A stretch of DNA of 64,000 nucleotides from Vibrio sp. (GTDB lineage Bacteria > Pseudomonadota > Gammaproteobacteria > Enterobacterales > Vibrionaceae), in contig JAOICL010000003.1 in NCBI GenBank assembly GCA_028131545.1, forward strand, positions 1-64,000, written 5' to 3'. How positions within the stretch are numbered: the stretch's first letter is position 1; each line of letters begins with the position of its first letter. Shown one piece after another: positions 1 to 10,331 of this stretch. Below the pieces are notes generated by a model. The model had not been told where the DNA came from. It searched no databases and worked only from the letters and a program-made list of their open reading frames with translations. The position numbers and the translations under genes are program-made.

Positions 1-1079
1 CGGAAGTGGATAACATCACCATCTTTCACGATGTAGTCCTTGCCTTCTAAGCGCCATTTACCCGCTTCTTTAGCACCTGACTCACCCGTAAATTGGATAA
101 AATCAGCATAAGCAACGACTTCAGCTCGAATAAAGCCTTTTTCGAAATCAGTATGTATTTTACCTGCAGCTTGTGGTGCCGTCGCGCCAACAGGAATAGT
201 CCAAGCTCGAACTTCTTTTTCGCCTGCTGTAAAATAAGTGTGTAACGTAAGCAGCTCATAACCTGAACGGATTACTCGGTTCAGTCCTGGCTCTTCGATG
301 CCCATATCAGCTAAAAATTCTTCACGATCTTCATCATCTAATTCAGATAGCTCAGATTCAATGGAAGCACATACAGGTACAACCACATTATTTTCTTTTG
401 CTGCAAACTCACGAACAGCATCTAAGTATGGGTTATCTTCGAAGCCATCTTCATTAACATTAGCAATGTACATGGTTGGCTTTAATGTTAGGAAGTTTAA
501 GTAACCGACAGCAGCTAGCTCTTCTTTTGCTAGATCAACAGTACGAGCCATTCCACCTTCAGTAAATACAGGTAGTAGTTTCTCTAAGACGGAAAGTTCA
601 AACTTTGCGTCTTTATCACCACCTTTTGCTTTTTTAGCGTTACGTTGGATTGCACGCTCACAAGAATCTAGATCCGCTAATGCTAGCTCAAGGTTGATGA
701 CTTCAATATCTTCAATTGGCGATACTTTACCAGCAACGTGAATGATATTTTCATTTTCAAAACAACGAACCACATGACCAATTGCGTCTGTTTCGCGGAT
801 GTTCGCTAAAAATTTATTTCCTAAACCTTCACCTCGAGATGCGCCCGCTACTAATCCAGCGATATCAACAAATTCCATTGTTGTCGGTAAGATCTTCTGT
901 GGATTTACGATTTTTGCAAGTGCATCTAAACGTAAGTCTGGAACAGGTACAACCCCTGTATTTGGTTCAATTGTACAAAACGGGAAATTCGCCGCCTCAA
1001 TTCCTGCTTTTGTTAATGCATTAAAAAGAGTCGATTTACCAACGTTTGGTAAACCTACAATGCCACATTTAAAACCCAT
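1..1079 (-). CDS. ychF: YchF/OLA1 family translation-associated ATPase (3' end cut by window)
   Basis: This is a P-loop NTPase of the OBG/YchF group, which binds ribosomes and prefers ATP. The reverse-strand frame opens at 1079 with [19 protein letters not shown], a Walker A motif (GLPNVGKS), and stays open to position 1. It has 359 full codons against about 363 for the family, so only the last three or four residues and the stop lie outside the window. The visible C-terminus ([13 protein letters not shown]) is the TGS-domain end. It starts 11 bp after the pth stop on the same strand, the usual pth-ychF pair. Confidence 0.95.
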   Translation of the reverse strand, partial: MGFKCGIVGLPNVGKSTLFNALTKAGIEAANFPFCTIEPNTGVVPVPDLRLDALAKIVNPQKILPTTMEFVDIAGLVAGASRGEGLGNKFLANIRETDAIGHVVRCFENENIIHVAGKVSPIEDIEVINLELALADLDSCERAIQRNAKKAKGGDKDAKFELSVLEKLLPVFTEGGMARTVDLAKEELAAVGYLNFLTLKPTMYIANVNEDGFEDNPYLDAVREFAAKENNVVVPVCASIESELSELDDEDREEFLADMGIEEPGLNRVIRSGYELLTLHTYFTAGEKEVRAWTIPVGATAPQAAGKIHTDFEKGFIRAEVVAYADFIQFTGESGAKEAGKWRLEGKDYIVKDGDVIHF

Positions 1080-1089
1080 GTTGGTAACC

Positions 1090-1680
1090 TTATTCTGCTT
1101 TGAATGTATGTAAACGGTTTTGCGCTTTGCTTAAACCATCTTTAAGTAATATTTCAAGACTGCGTACGGCTTCATCGACTACCGCATCAATACACTCTTG
1201 TTCTTTAGTTGGTGCTTTTCCAAGTACAAAACCAGCAACTCGATCTTTATGTCCTGGGTGACCAATACCAATACGTAGGCGGTAAAACTCTTTATTATTA
1301 GATAGCTTACTAATGGTGTCTTTTAAACCATTATGTCCGCCATGCCCACCGCCTTTTTTGAATTTACCTATCCCAGGAGGAAGATCGAGTTCGTCATGAG
1401 CTACCATGATCTCTTCAGGTTTAATTTGATAAAACTTGGCAATAGCTGCAATCGATTTACCTGATAAGTTCATGAAAGTTGTTGGTATTAGTAAACGAAG
1501 ATCTTTCCCATCTTGTTGGATTCGACCTGTGAGTCCAAAAAACTTGGGTTCATTTTTTAATGAGATATTATGAATTCGAGCTAATTCTTCGACTACCCAA
1601 GCTCCCGCATTATGGCGAGTTTTAGCGTATTCTGGCCCAGGATTAGCAAGGCCTACGAGTAATTTTATATCCGTATTCAC
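1090..1680 (-). CDS. pth: Peptidyl-tRNA hydrolase
   Basis: This 196-residue enzyme cleaves peptidyl-tRNAs released by abortive translation, recycling tRNA. The N-terminus shows the family signature with Asn13 (GLANPG) and the catalytic His23 (TRHNAG). The motif HDELDLPPG and the glycine/histidine-rich loop [11 protein letters not shown] are also present. Length matches the E. coli enzyme. It lies just upstream of ychF with a 10-bp gap, so the two are probably co-transcribed. About 138 bp separate it from the prs stop upstream, where a prs terminator lies. Confidence 0.97.
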   Translation of the reverse strand: MNTDIKLLVGLANPGPEYAKTRHNAGAWVVEELARIHNISLKNEPKFFGLTGRIQQDGKDLRLLIPTTFMNLSGKSIAAIAKFYQIKPEEIMVAHDELDLPPGIGKFKKGGGHGGHNGLKDTISKLSNNKEFYRLRIGIGHPGHKDRVAGFVLGKAPTKEQECIDAVVDEAVRSLEILLKDGLSKAQNRLHTFKAE

Positions 1681-1771
1681 AGTAACCCTCTCCGGATGTT
1701 AAAGGGTGGTTATATCAATCCGAACAGACTTATTTTGAGTATGAACGGGTTGTATTTGGTATGTATTAATA

Positions 1772-1800
1772 AACAAAAAGCACCTGTAACAGGTGCTTTC
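1772..1800 (-). terminator. Rho-independent terminator of prs
   Basis: A perfect 10-bp stem (AAAGCACCTG / CAGGTGCTTT) with a 3-base loop lies about 20 bp after the prs stop. On the minus strand it is followed by a T-rich run, as expected for an intrinsic terminator separating prs from pth. Confidence 0.85.
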
Positions 1801-1818
1801 TATTCGTTATGTTTAAGT

Positions 1819-2763
1819 TTAATTAAACATAGCCGAAATGGACTCTTCATTGCTGATTCGGCGAATTGCCTCTGCTAGCATGCGAGATAAGCTTAAGCGA
1901 GTGACTTTGCCCGTCGCTTCCATTTCTTTTGACATTGGGATGGAATCCGTAACAATCACTTGATCCAGTACAGAATTACCAATGTTTTCAGCTGCGCTAC
2001 CTGAGAATACAGCGTGTGTTGCATAAGCGAATACACGTTTTGCGCCACGAGCCTTTAAGGCTTCTGCTGCTTTACACAGTGTACCACCGGTGTCAATCAT
2101 ATCGTCAACAATGACACAGTCACGGTCTTTGACATCACCAATCAGGTTCATGACTTCAGATACGTTAGCACGAGGGCGGCGCTTATCAATGATAGCAATA
2201 TCAATATCGCCTAGCGCTTTAGCGGTTGCTCGAGCTCGAACAACACCACCAAGGTCTGGAGAAACCACGACAGGGTTCTCTAGATTACGATTTTCCATAT
2301 CTTCTAGTAAAACCGGTGTACCGAAGATGTTATCGACAGGTACATCGAAGAAACCTTGAATTTGTTCTGCGTGTAAATCAATCGTTAAAACACGATCAAC
2401 GCCCACATTAGATAGGAAATCAGCAACGACTTTAGCGGTAATGGGTACACGAGATGAACGAACGCGTCGGTCTTGGCGAGCATAGCCAAAGTAAGGAATG
2501 ACTGCCGTAATACGACCAGCAGATGCACGGCGCATCGCGTCTATCATTACGACTAATTCCATTAAGTTATCATTGGTTGGAGCACAAGTGGATTGAATGA
2601 TGAAAACATCGCTACCACGCACGTTTTCATTGATTTGAACAGCTATTTCGCCGTCAGAGAAACGGGATACAGTTGCATCACCAAGAGAAATATATAGACG
2701 ATCAGCAATACGTTGCGCTAGTTCAGGAGTTGCATTACCAGCAAATAGCTTCATATCAGGCAC
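1819..2763 (-). CDS. prs: Ribose-phosphate pyrophosphokinase
   Basis: It makes PRPP from ribose-5-phosphate and ATP, feeding nucleotide, histidine and NAD synthesis. The 314-residue product is nearly collinear with E. coli Prs. It starts [17 protein letters not shown], carries the ATP-binding stretch FGYARQDRR, the flexible segment [12 protein letters not shown] and the PRPP-binding loop [13 protein letters not shown], and ends [11 protein letters not shown]. It follows ispE on the same strand with a gap of about 98 bp, the common lolB-ispE-prs order of gammaproteobacteria, and it has its own terminator. Confidence 0.98.
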   Translation of the reverse strand: MPDMKLFAGNATPELAQRIADRLYISLGDATVSRFSDGEIAVQINENVRGSDVFIIQSTCAPTNDNLMELVVMIDAMRRASAGRITAVIPYFGYARQDRRVRSSRVPITAKVVADFLSNVGVDRVLTIDLHAEQIQGFFDVPVDNIFGTPVLLEDMENRNLENPVVVSPDLGGVVRARATAKALGDIDIAIIDKRRPRANVSEVMNLIGDVKDRDCVIVDDMIDTGGTLCKAAEALKARGAKRVFAYATHAVFSGSAAENIGNSVLDQVIVTDSIPMSKEMEATGKVTRLSLSRMLAEAIRRISNEESISAMFN

Positions 2764-2861
2764 GGTAGAAACCTCAGGTTATGTCCAGTTTTAGTGATAT
2801 ATAAGGATATCGATTGATCCCTAATCAATATCAAACTACTAGTTGACTTGCTTTAGCTAGT

Positions 2862-3764
2862 TCATTCAGAACTGCCAGCGTGATATTTTTCTAATGTTTG
2901 CAAAAGAGGAGAAGTATTGGTTCCTTTACTTACAAACGAGAATATATCATGAGGTAGTTGCTTTTGTACTTCTTCTGCTTCTTCTTTGGTTTTAAAGATA
3001 GCAAAGATACAAGAGCCTGTCCCAGTCAATCTAGCCGGCGCGTATTGTAACAGCCAAGAAAGTTGCTTATCAACCTTTGTGTAAAGTAATCTCACAATTT
3101 TCTCGCAATCATTAATGTAAGGCTCTTGCATTATTTCATTAATCGTGCGGATTGGCGTGTTTCTTGTTAATTCTGGATGTGTGAATATATCGGCAGTCGA
3201 AATGGAAACATTAGGTCTTACAACCAAATACCAAGGTTCTTCTGGACACCAAGGATGTTCAGGAGGAAGTAATGTTAATTTCTCTCCTACACCTTCAGCA
3301 AAAGCGGCGATACCTTTGACAAAAACAGGGACGTCGGCGCCTAATGTGAGTCCAAGCTGAGCTAATTCATCAGTAGAAAGCTGTAAATCCCATAAGTAGT
3401 TCAGTGCGACTAAGGTTGTTGCGGCATTAGAAGAACCTCCACCAATGCCACCTCCCATTGGTAACACCTTATTTATATAAATGTGAACACCTAAATGACG
3501 ATCGATTCCGCGATTTCTTGCTGCCTTTTGTAATTGCATTGCAGCTTTCCAAATGAGATTATCTTCCATCGCTACATTGGGTATTTCAGGCGACAAACTA
3601 ACGGTACTAGTTGCCTTTTCTAAAGTGAATTCAAGCGTATCGCCAAACTCTACGAATTGAAAAAGAGTTTGTAAATCATGATAACCGCTGTCTCTTTTGC
3701 CGGTTATTGATAAAAATAGGTTGAGTTTAGCTGGGGATGGCCATTGTGTTATTTTTTGTGTCAT
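2862..3764 (-). CDS. ispE: 4-diphosphocytidyl-2-C-methyl-D-erythritol kinase
   Basis: This GHMP-family kinase phosphorylates CDP-methylerythritol in the non-mevalonate (MEP) isoprenoid pathway. The protein (300 aa) begins [18 protein letters not shown] and has the GHMP ATP-binding glycine loop [15 protein letters not shown] and a C-terminal TGTGSCIFA motif. I chose the ATG at 3764 because it forms an ATGA overlap with the lolB stop, the usual translational-coupling arrangement. A longer frame opens at a TTG (3779). Two other MEP/isoprenoid genes (dxs, ispA) lie 30 kb away in the same window. Confidence 0.96.
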   Translation of the reverse strand: MTQKITQWPSPAKLNLFLSITGKRDSGYHDLQTLFQFVEFGDTLEFTLEKATSTVSLSPEIPNVAMEDNLIWKAAMQLQKAARNRGIDRHLGVHIYINKVLPMGGGIGGGSSNAATTLVALNYLWDLQLSTDELAQLGLTLGADVPVFVKGIAAFAEGVGEKLTLLPPEHPWCPEEPWYLVVRPNVSISTADIFTHPELTRNTPIRTINEIMQEPYINDCEKIVRLLYTKVDKQLSWLLQYAPARLTGTGSCIFAIFKTKEEAEEVQKQLPHDIFSFVSKGTNTSPLLQTLEKYHAGSSE

Positions 3765-4417
3765 TTGCTGATGGTCCAAGAAGTAATCAGGATGTTTATT
3801 TTAGTTTGTTCATTCGTGTCGATAGTTTGTAATTTGATACGGCTAGGTAAAGGAATGCTTTCAACGACGGAAGGATTGTCCAGAGACATGTCGACATTTT
3901 GATAACTCAAGTAATGAATCTTCCATGGTGGACTATTTGGGCTGACGACGGTTTTTAATAAATTAGAGTCATGATAAGTGGCTTGATAATCGCTATTAGG
4001 GAGGCCTAATAACCATAATGAAAAGGCATCGATAGGTAAAGACAGACCGGTTAGTTGCTGAATAAGGGCATTTCCACTGGAAGCGGTAAATACTTTATCA
4101 TCGTATGTTTTGGCTGTAGCACCCTCATCAGAAATGGATAACTCTAATAGTGTTTGTCCTAAAAAAGAAGTGAGGGTCAATTGTTGATGGCTGTCTACTT
4201 TTTTATAATGAAAATAAAGCGATTCACGTTCAGCACTTGTGATGTAACCAATTTTCCCACTCGTTTGAAAATGTTTAACGTGCTTTAAAAGAGAGTAATG
4301 CTCTTGCCATTCAATCGGTGCATTATCAAAGTGAGTATGTGTTGGAGTGGTAGTACAAGCGTTAAGTAAGGCAAGGAAAGCTAGAGAACCTAAACGTAAG
4401 AATATCGAGGATTTCAT
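3761..4417 (-). CDS. lolB: Outer-membrane lipoprotein LolB
   Basis: LolB receives lipoproteins from the periplasmic chaperone LolA and inserts them into the outer membrane. The 218-residue product has a short lipoprotein signal peptide ending in a lipobox (LLNAC, Cys21). The body carries LolB-like segments such as [22 protein letters not shown] and [10 protein letters not shown]. It is first in a likely lolB-ispE operon (4-bp overlap) and is divergent from hemA, as in many gammaproteobacteria. Assignment rests on position plus these weakly conserved motifs. Confidence 0.92.
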   Translation of the reverse strand: MKSSIFLRLGSLAFLALLNACTTTPTHTHFDNAPIEWQEHYSLLKHVKHFQTSGKIGYITSAERESLYFHYKKVDSHQQLTLTSFLGQTLLELSISDEGATAKTYDDKVFTASSGNALIQQLTGLSLPIDAFSLWLLGLPNSDYQATYHDSNLLKTVVSPNSPPWKIHYLSYQNVDMSLDNPSVVESIPLPSRIKLQTIDTNEQTKINILITSWTISK

Positions 4418-4563
4418 TATAGAAAATAGACCTTTATCGCTTCAAATATTGATAATTACTATATCATTGATATCAGTAGTATGAAATTAACCTTTTAATA
4501 CGCCTATGCATCAAGTAAAATTCCGCTTTTGTTCGATAATAGCGCTTTGAGATCTCAAGTAAC

Positions 4564-5814
4564 ATGTCTTTGTTTGCCATCGGTATCAATCATAATACAG
4601 CATCAGTAGAATTACGTGAGAAAGTTGCGTTTGGACCTGAAAAACTGCCACTGGCTTTAGCCGCATTATATAAAATGCCTAAAGTCGAGGGGGGAGTCAT
4701 TATTTCAACCTGCAACCGAACCGAGCTCTATATTGAAACGACTTCAAAAGAGAGTTCAGCTTTCATTCATTGGTTAGCTGAATTTCATCAAGTCTCTCTT
4801 TCTGAATTAAAGTCGAGCCTTTATATTCATGAAGGGCAGACCGCAGTGACTCACCTTATGAGAGTCTCATGTGGCCTTGATTCTTTAGTCTTAGGCGAGC
4901 CACAGATTTTGGGTCAGGTGAAACAATCCTTTTCTGATTCCAAGAAGCATCAAGTATTATCAGCCACATTAGAGAAGTTTTTCCATAAAGCATTTTCTGT
5001 TGCAAAACGAGTAAGAACAGAAACCGACATTGGTGGTAACGCTGTTTCTGTTGCGTATGCAGCATGTACATTAGCGAAACACATTTTTGAATCACTGGAG
5101 AAGTCGACTGTACTTCTTGTCGGTGCCGGGGAAACTATTGAATTGGTTGCTAAGCATCTTTCCGCGAATGGTTGTCATAATATGATTGTGGCAAACAGAA
5201 CGAAAGAGCGCGCATTTAATCTGGCAAAAGAGTTTGGTGCCGAGGTTATTGGTTTAAAGGAGATACCTGATTATTTGCCTAAAGCAGACATCGTGATCAG
5301 TTCTACCGCGAGTCAATTACCTATTATTGGCAAAGGCGTCGTTGAGTCGGCAATTAAAGCGCGACGTTATCAACCCATGCTTTTTGTTGATATCGCAGTA
5401 CCTCGTGATATCGAAGCTCAAGTCTCTGAAATTGATGATGTCTACCTTTATACCGTTGATGACCTACAATCGATTATTGAAAGTAATATCGAACAACGTC
5501 GAATGGAAGCGATTCAAGCAGAAGCGATTGTGGCAGAGGAAAGTGCCAGTTTTATGGTATGGCTGCGTTCTCTTCAGTCTGTAGTGAGCATTCGCTCCTA
5601 TCGTAAAAATGCCAATGATATTAGACAAGAACTGCTGCATAAGAGTTTACAATCTCTCGAAGCGGGCAGTGACCCTGAAAAAGTACTTATTGAACTCAGT
5701 AATAAATTAACAAACCGTTTGGTGCATTCACCCACAAAGGCGATGCAGCAAGCGGCTGAAGAAGGTAACTTAGATAAGTTAGCCATCATTCGAAACACAC
5801 TTGGTGTTGATTAA
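4564..5814 (+). CDS. hemA: Glutamyl-tRNA reductase
   Basis: It reduces Glu-tRNA(Glu) to glutamate-1-semialdehyde, the first committed step of C5-pathway tetrapyrrole synthesis. The 416-residue protein has the catalytic cysteine at residue 50 in STCNRTE, the substrate-recognition motif [18 protein letters not shown], the NADPH-binding region [12 protein letters not shown] and the C-terminal dimerisation helix region. The ATG at 4564 is the natural start ([16 protein letters not shown]). It leads the hemA-prfA-prmC-sirB2-sirB1-kdsA gene string and is divergent from lolB. Confidence 0.98.
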   Translation: MSLFAIGINHNTASVELREKVAFGPEKLPLALAALYKMPKVEGGVIISTCNRTELYIETTSKESSAFIHWLAEFHQVSLSELKSSLYIHEGQTAVTHLMRVSCGLDSLVLGEPQILGQVKQSFSDSKKHQVLSATLEKFFHKAFSVAKRVRTETDIGGNAVSVAYAACTLAKHIFESLEKSTVLLVGAGETIELVAKHLSANGCHNMIVANRTKERAFNLAKEFGAEVIGLKEIPDYLPKADIVISSTASQLPIIGKGVVESAIKARRYQPMLFVDIAVPRDIEAQVSEIDDVYLYTVDDLQSIIESNIEQRRMEAIQAEAIVAEESASFMVWLRSLQSVVSIRSYRKNANDIRQELLHKSLQSLEAGSDPEKVLIELSNKLTNRLVHSPTKAMQQAAEEGNLDKLAIIRNTLGVD

Positions 5815-5845
5815 CGTAGTGTTTATTATTCTGCGCCGTTTTTTA

Positions 5846-5879
5846 TTTTAAGAAAGAGTTAATTTTAAGAAAGAGTTAA
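5846..5879 (+). repeat. Exact 17-bp tandem duplication carrying the prfA ribosome-binding site
   Basis: Two identical 17-bp copies (TTTTAAGAAAGAGTTAA) lie back to back directly before the prfA start. Each copy contains the AAGAAAGAG purine stretch that serves as the Shine-Dalgarno sequence, so a second copy of the ribosome-binding site sits 17 bp upstream of the functional one. Confidence 0.9.
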
Positions 5880-5883
5880 TTTT

Positions 5884-6972
5884 ATGAAAGCCTCTATTTT
5901 AGCGAAACTGGAATCTTTAGTTGAGCGTTATGAAGAAGTGCAACATCTACTTGGTGATCCTGAGATTATCGGGAATCAAAATAAATTCCGTGCACTATCA
6001 AAGGAATACTCTCAACTGGAAGAAGTAACACAATGCTTTCAAGCGTATCAACAGGCGCAAGAAAACTTGGAAGCAGCAGAAGAGATGGCCAATGAAGATG
6101 ATGCTGAAATGCGTGAAATGGCTCAAGAAGAGATCAAAGATGCGAAAGTAACGATTGAGCAATTAACGGATGATCTGCAAATCTTACTGCTCCCGAAGGA
6201 TCCTAATGATGAGCGTAACTGCTTCTTAGAGATTCGTGCCGGTGCGGGTGGTGATGAAGCGGGTATCTTTGCGGGCAACTTGTTCCGTATGTACAGTCGA
6301 TACGCAGAAAAGCGCGGTTGGCGTATTGAAGTCATGTCTGCAAATGAATCAGAACATGGCGGCTATAAAGAAATGATCGCTAAAGTGAGCGGTGATGCGG
6401 TGTTTGGTACATTAAAATTCGAATCAGGCGGTCATCGAGTTCAACGAGTACCTGAAACGGAATCGCAAGGTCGAGTTCATACCTCTGCGTGTACCGTGGC
6501 GATTATGCCAGAAATCCCAGAAGCTGAAATTCCAGAGATTAAAGCGGGTGATCTGAAAATAGATACTTTCCGAGCCTCAGGTGCTGGTGGTCAGCACGTT
6601 AACACCACCGATTCAGCTATTCGAATTACTCACCTTCCAACAGGTACTGTGGTTGAGTGTCAAGATGAACGCTCTCAGCATAAGAACAAAGCGAAAGCCA
6701 TGTCAGTGCTTGCAGCTCGAATCACACAAGCAGAAGAAGCAAAGCGTGCAGCAGAAGAATCAAGTACACGTCGAAACCTTCTAGGTTCTGGTGATCGTAG
6801 TGATCGTATTCGTACTTACAACTATCCACAAGGGCGTGTATCGGATCACCGAATTAACCTAACTCTGTATCGTTTAAATGAAGTTATGGAAGGCGATTTA
6901 GATAGTTTGGTTGAGCCAGTGATTCAAGAGCACCAAGCTGATCAGTTAGCGGCATTAGCGGATAACCAGTAA
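5884..6972 (+). CDS. prfA: Peptide chain release factor 1
   Basis: RF1 recognises UAA and UAG in the ribosomal A site and triggers peptidyl-tRNA hydrolysis. The 362-residue protein has the PxT-type codon-recognition region ([18 protein letters not shown], read across the motif) and the universal GGQ motif near residue 235 ([13 protein letters not shown]), followed by the [14 protein letters not shown] stretch typical of class-I factors. It lies 69 bp after hemA, and its glutamine methyltransferase gene prmC follows after 4 bp, so the substrate and its modifying enzyme are coupled. Confidence 0.98.
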   Translation: MKASILAKLESLVERYEEVQHLLGDPEIIGNQNKFRALSKEYSQLEEVTQCFQAYQQAQENLEAAEEMANEDDAEMREMAQEEIKDAKVTIEQLTDDLQILLLPKDPNDERNCFLEIRAGAGGDEAGIFAGNLFRMYSRYAEKRGWRIEVMSANESEHGGYKEMIAKVSGDAVFGTLKFESGGHRVQRVPETESQGRVHTSACTVAIMPEIPEAEIPEIKAGDLKIDTFRASGAGGQHVNTTDSAIRITHLPTGTVVECQDERSQHKNKAKAMSVLAARITQAEEAKRAAEESSTRRNLLGSGDRSDRIRTYNYPQGRVSDHRINLTLYRLNEVMEGDLDSLVEPVIQEHQADQLAALADNQ

Positions 6973-6976
6973 GACT

Positions 6977-7867
6977 ATGAATGATAAGAGTATGACGTTA
7001 TTTGAACCCAGCCAAAACTGGCGAATAGATGATACGTTAGCGTTCTTAACTCAGACTTTCTCCCATTATGGGGGAGAGTCACCCTCTCTTGATGCATCGG
7101 TTTTATTATGTTTTGTACTAGATAAGCCAAGAAGTTACTTGCTTACATGGCCTGAAAAAACATTGTTACCAGAACAAATTGCTGATTTAGATCAAGTCGC
7201 ACAACGACGATGTAACGGGGAACCGGTTGCGTATATTTTAGGTGAAAGAGAGTTTTGGTCTTTGCCTCTCAATGTCTCTCCTAGTACGTTAATCCCTCGT
7301 CCTGATACTGAACGCTTGGTGGAATTAGCGCTTGAAAAAGCATTGATGACAACAGGTGCACTCTTAGATCTAGGAACAGGAACTGGAGCGATAGCATTAG
7401 CACTCGCATCAGAGTTACCACAAAGACGTATTATCGGGATTGATCTAAAAGAGGAAGCTCGCGATTTAGCTCAAAGTAATGCAGATAAGCTAAATATTAA
7501 GAATGCTTCTTTTCTCTCTGGATCTTGGTTTTCACCTTTGACCAAAGAAGCGACTTTTTCCGTCATAGTATCCAATCCCCCTTACATTGATAAAGATGAT
7601 CCGCATTTAGCATTAGGCGATGTTCGATTTGAACCTCTTAGCGCACTGGTTGCCGATGATAATGGCTTAGCAGATATTAAACATATCTCTCATCATGCTA
7701 TCTCTTATATTGAGCTAAATGGTTGGTTGCTATTTGAACATGGCTATGACCAAGGCAATGCTGTAAGAGACATACTGATTCAGCAGGGTTATCACAATGT
7801 GAAAACAGAGCAAGACTACGGCGGTAGAGATCGTGTTACTATCGGGCAATGGGTCAATAGTAATTAA
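6977..7867 (+). CDS. prmC: Release factor glutamine N5-methyltransferase
   Basis: PrmC methylates the glutamine of the GGQ motif in RF1 and RF2. The 296-residue protein has an N-terminal helical domain, the SAM-binding motif LLDLGTGTGAIALALA and the catalytic NPPY motif at about residue 200 (VSNPPYIDKDDPHL). PrfA immediately upstream is its substrate. The last codons run into an 18-bp tandem array that begins at the stop codon (7865-7867), so the 3' end may have been reshaped by repeat expansion. Confidence 0.96.
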   Translation: MNDKSMTLFEPSQNWRIDDTLAFLTQTFSHYGGESPSLDASVLLCFVLDKPRSYLLTWPEKTLLPEQIADLDQVAQRRCNGEPVAYILGEREFWSLPLNVSPSTLIPRPDTERLVELALEKALMTTGALLDLGTGTGAIALALASELPQRRIIGIDLKEEARDLAQSNADKLNIKNASFLSGSWFSPLTKEATFSVIVSNPPYIDKDDPHLALGDVRFEPLSALVADDNGLADIKHISHHAISYIELNGWLLFEHGYDQGNAVRDILIQQGYHNVKTEQDYGGRDRVTIGQWVNSN

Positions 7868-7938
7868 TAGATCAATAACAAGCGATAGTTCAATAACAAG
7901 CAATAGATTAATAACAAATACTAGTTCAATAAAAAAAT
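7867..7938 (+). repeat. 18-bp tandem array (4 degenerate copies) at the prmC 3' end
   Basis: Four consecutive 18-bp units start at the last base of the prmC stop: 7867-7884, 7885-7902, 7903-7920 and 7921-7938. The consensus is close to ATAGWTYAATAACAAGCR. The copies diverge progressively downstream. No spacer lies between units and no coding function is evident. Confidence 0.85.
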
Positions 7939-7993
7939 AATAGAGCAGAGCCACAAGGTTATGGCTTAAATACGACACAAAAAGGACAATATT

Positions 7994-8371
7994 ATGTATG
8001 AAATAGTTAAGTCACTGCATATTGTGACGATAGGAATCAGTGTATCTTTACTTTCAATACGATATATTTTGATGATGCTTGATTCTCCTATGTTGGATAG
8101 AAAGTTCCTTAAAGTCGCTCCCCATGCAGTCGATACCTTATTACTATTATCGGGTTTAACCTTAATTTATATTACTGGGTTCACACCCTTTAATTCTCCA
8201 TGGTTGATGGAAAAAATAACAGCCGTGTTAGCTTATATTTCACTGGGTGTGTTTGCTCTTAAATTGGGTAAAAATAAAATGTTACGCAGTTTTGCTTTTG
8301 TTGGTGCTTTAGGATGGTTAATTATCGCAGGTAAAGCCGTTATATCAAAAAGTGCTATTTTATTTGGTTGA
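7994..8371 (+). CDS. SirB2 family integral membrane protein
   Basis: This small 125-residue, highly hydrophobic protein has about four predicted membrane segments (residues 8-27, 45-65, 78-95 and 100-120 by eye). Sequence character and position between prmC and a SirB1 gene identify the SirB2 (InvB/SirB) family, whose biochemical role is unknown. The start ATG at 7994 has a good ribosome-binding site (AAGGA, 7-bp spacing). It probably belongs to the hemA-kdsA transcription unit. Confidence 0.85.
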   Translation: MYEIVKSLHIVTIGISVSLLSIRYILMMLDSPMLDRKFLKVAPHAVDTLLLLSGLTLIYITGFTPFNSPWLMEKITAVLAYISLGVFALKLGKNKMLRSFAFVGALGWLIIAGKAVISKSAILFG

Positions 8372-8438
8372 TTGGTTTCTACCCATCGAAGTTGTCAAAT
8401 GTATAAGGTCATCACATAACACTGAGTAGTTGAGAGTT

Positions 8439-9299
8439 ATGAAAAAGTTAATAGAGTATAATTTCGATGAAATGTCATTGGTTGAGGGAGCTTTACAGCT
8501 CAATCAATGTATTGAACCTAACACTGAGATCGTTTGGGCTCAGCAGGAACTTCAGCGTTTAGTTGAACGTGTAAAAGAGCGGTTATCAAGTGAGCAATTA
8601 GTGCTCGCTAATGAACCATCTTCTAATGAAATTGGTTTGAATGAACTGAGCGAAGAAAAAAAATTATCAGAATTGCTGACATTATTTTATCAAGAATGGC
8701 AATTTAAAGGTGATCATCACGCTTTCTTCGATATAGAGCGTACTCAAATAGATAAAGTATTACGACTAAAAATTGGCATACCCGCAAGTCTTGGGGCTAT
8801 TTTCCTCTTTCTTGGTCGCGCAATAGGGCTTCCTCTTAATGCGGTCACTTTTCCAACTCAATTTCTAATTAAAGTCGACTGGGCTCATAAACCAACGCAA
8901 TTCATCAATCCATTTAATGGTGAATTTGTGATGAAGGGAACGCTGCATTCGTGGTTAATTGGCCACTTTGGCTACACTTGTAAGCTTGAGAACAAACATA
9001 TGAATACCGCTTCTCACTCTATCATTATAGAACGGTGGCTTAATATGATAAAAGGGGTGTACTTGCGAGATGAACATTACACACAAGCGTTATTATGTAG
9101 TGATCTTGCCTTGGAACTTAATCCCGATGACCCCTATGAAAGGCGAGACCGTGGCTTTATCTATCAGCAATTAGAGTGCCATCAAGTGGCTCAAGATGAC
9201 TACGAATTCTTTATTGATCAGCGCCCGGATGACCCAACAACAAAAGTCTTGAAAGAGCAATTGAATAAATCGGTCATTGAACCAGTGACAGTCCATTAA
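8439..9299 (+). CDS. SirB1 family protein (transglutaminase-like, TPR)
   Basis: This 286-residue cytoplasmic protein shows a SirB1 N-terminal half (MSLVEGALQL, LRLKIGIPASLGAIFLFLGRAIGLPL), a fold related to transglutaminases. It also has a C-terminal tetratricopeptide-like pair with YTQALLCSDLALELNPDDPYERRDRGFIY read as separate helices. The function of the family is not established. The position between the SirB2 gene and kdsA is the standard gammaproteobacterial context. The ATG at 8439 is preferred over an upstream in-frame TTG at 8430. Confidence 0.85.
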   Translation: MKKLIEYNFDEMSLVEGALQLNQCIEPNTEIVWAQQELQRLVERVKERLSSEQLVLANEPSSNEIGLNELSEEKKLSELLTLFYQEWQFKGDHHAFFDIERTQIDKVLRLKIGIPASLGAIFLFLGRAIGLPLNAVTFPTQFLIKVDWAHKPTQFINPFNGEFVMKGTLHSWLIGHFGYTCKLENKHMNTASHSIIIERWLNMIKGVYLRDEHYTQALLCSDLALELNPDDPYERRDRGFIYQQLECHQVAQDDYEFFIDQRPDDPTTKVLKEQLNKSVIEPVTVH

Positions 9300-10202
<903 letters not shown>

Positions 10203-10206
10203 ATAG

Positions 10207-10237
10207 AAAAAGCCAATGTTGCCGCATTGGCTTTTTT
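10207..10237 (+). terminator. Rho-independent terminator after kdsA
   Basis: A stem AAAAAGCCAATG / CATTGGCTTTTTT with a 6-base loop starts 5 bp after the kdsA stop and ends in a run of six T residues. It closes the hemA-to-kdsA transcription unit. Confidence 0.9.
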
Positions 10238-10331
10238 GTACCCATATTCTATGGTTATTATGCATTTTGCTGACTATAGATATAAAATTACTACTATTAA
10301 AAATACCTTAAAAGAGAATAGGGAATCTTCA

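Noticed and set aside
10227..10331. N-terminal extension of the NutA-like protein
   Set aside because: The frame upstream of 10332 overlaps the kdsA terminator and lacks a signal sequence, whereas the ATG at 10332 begins a proper lipoprotein signal.
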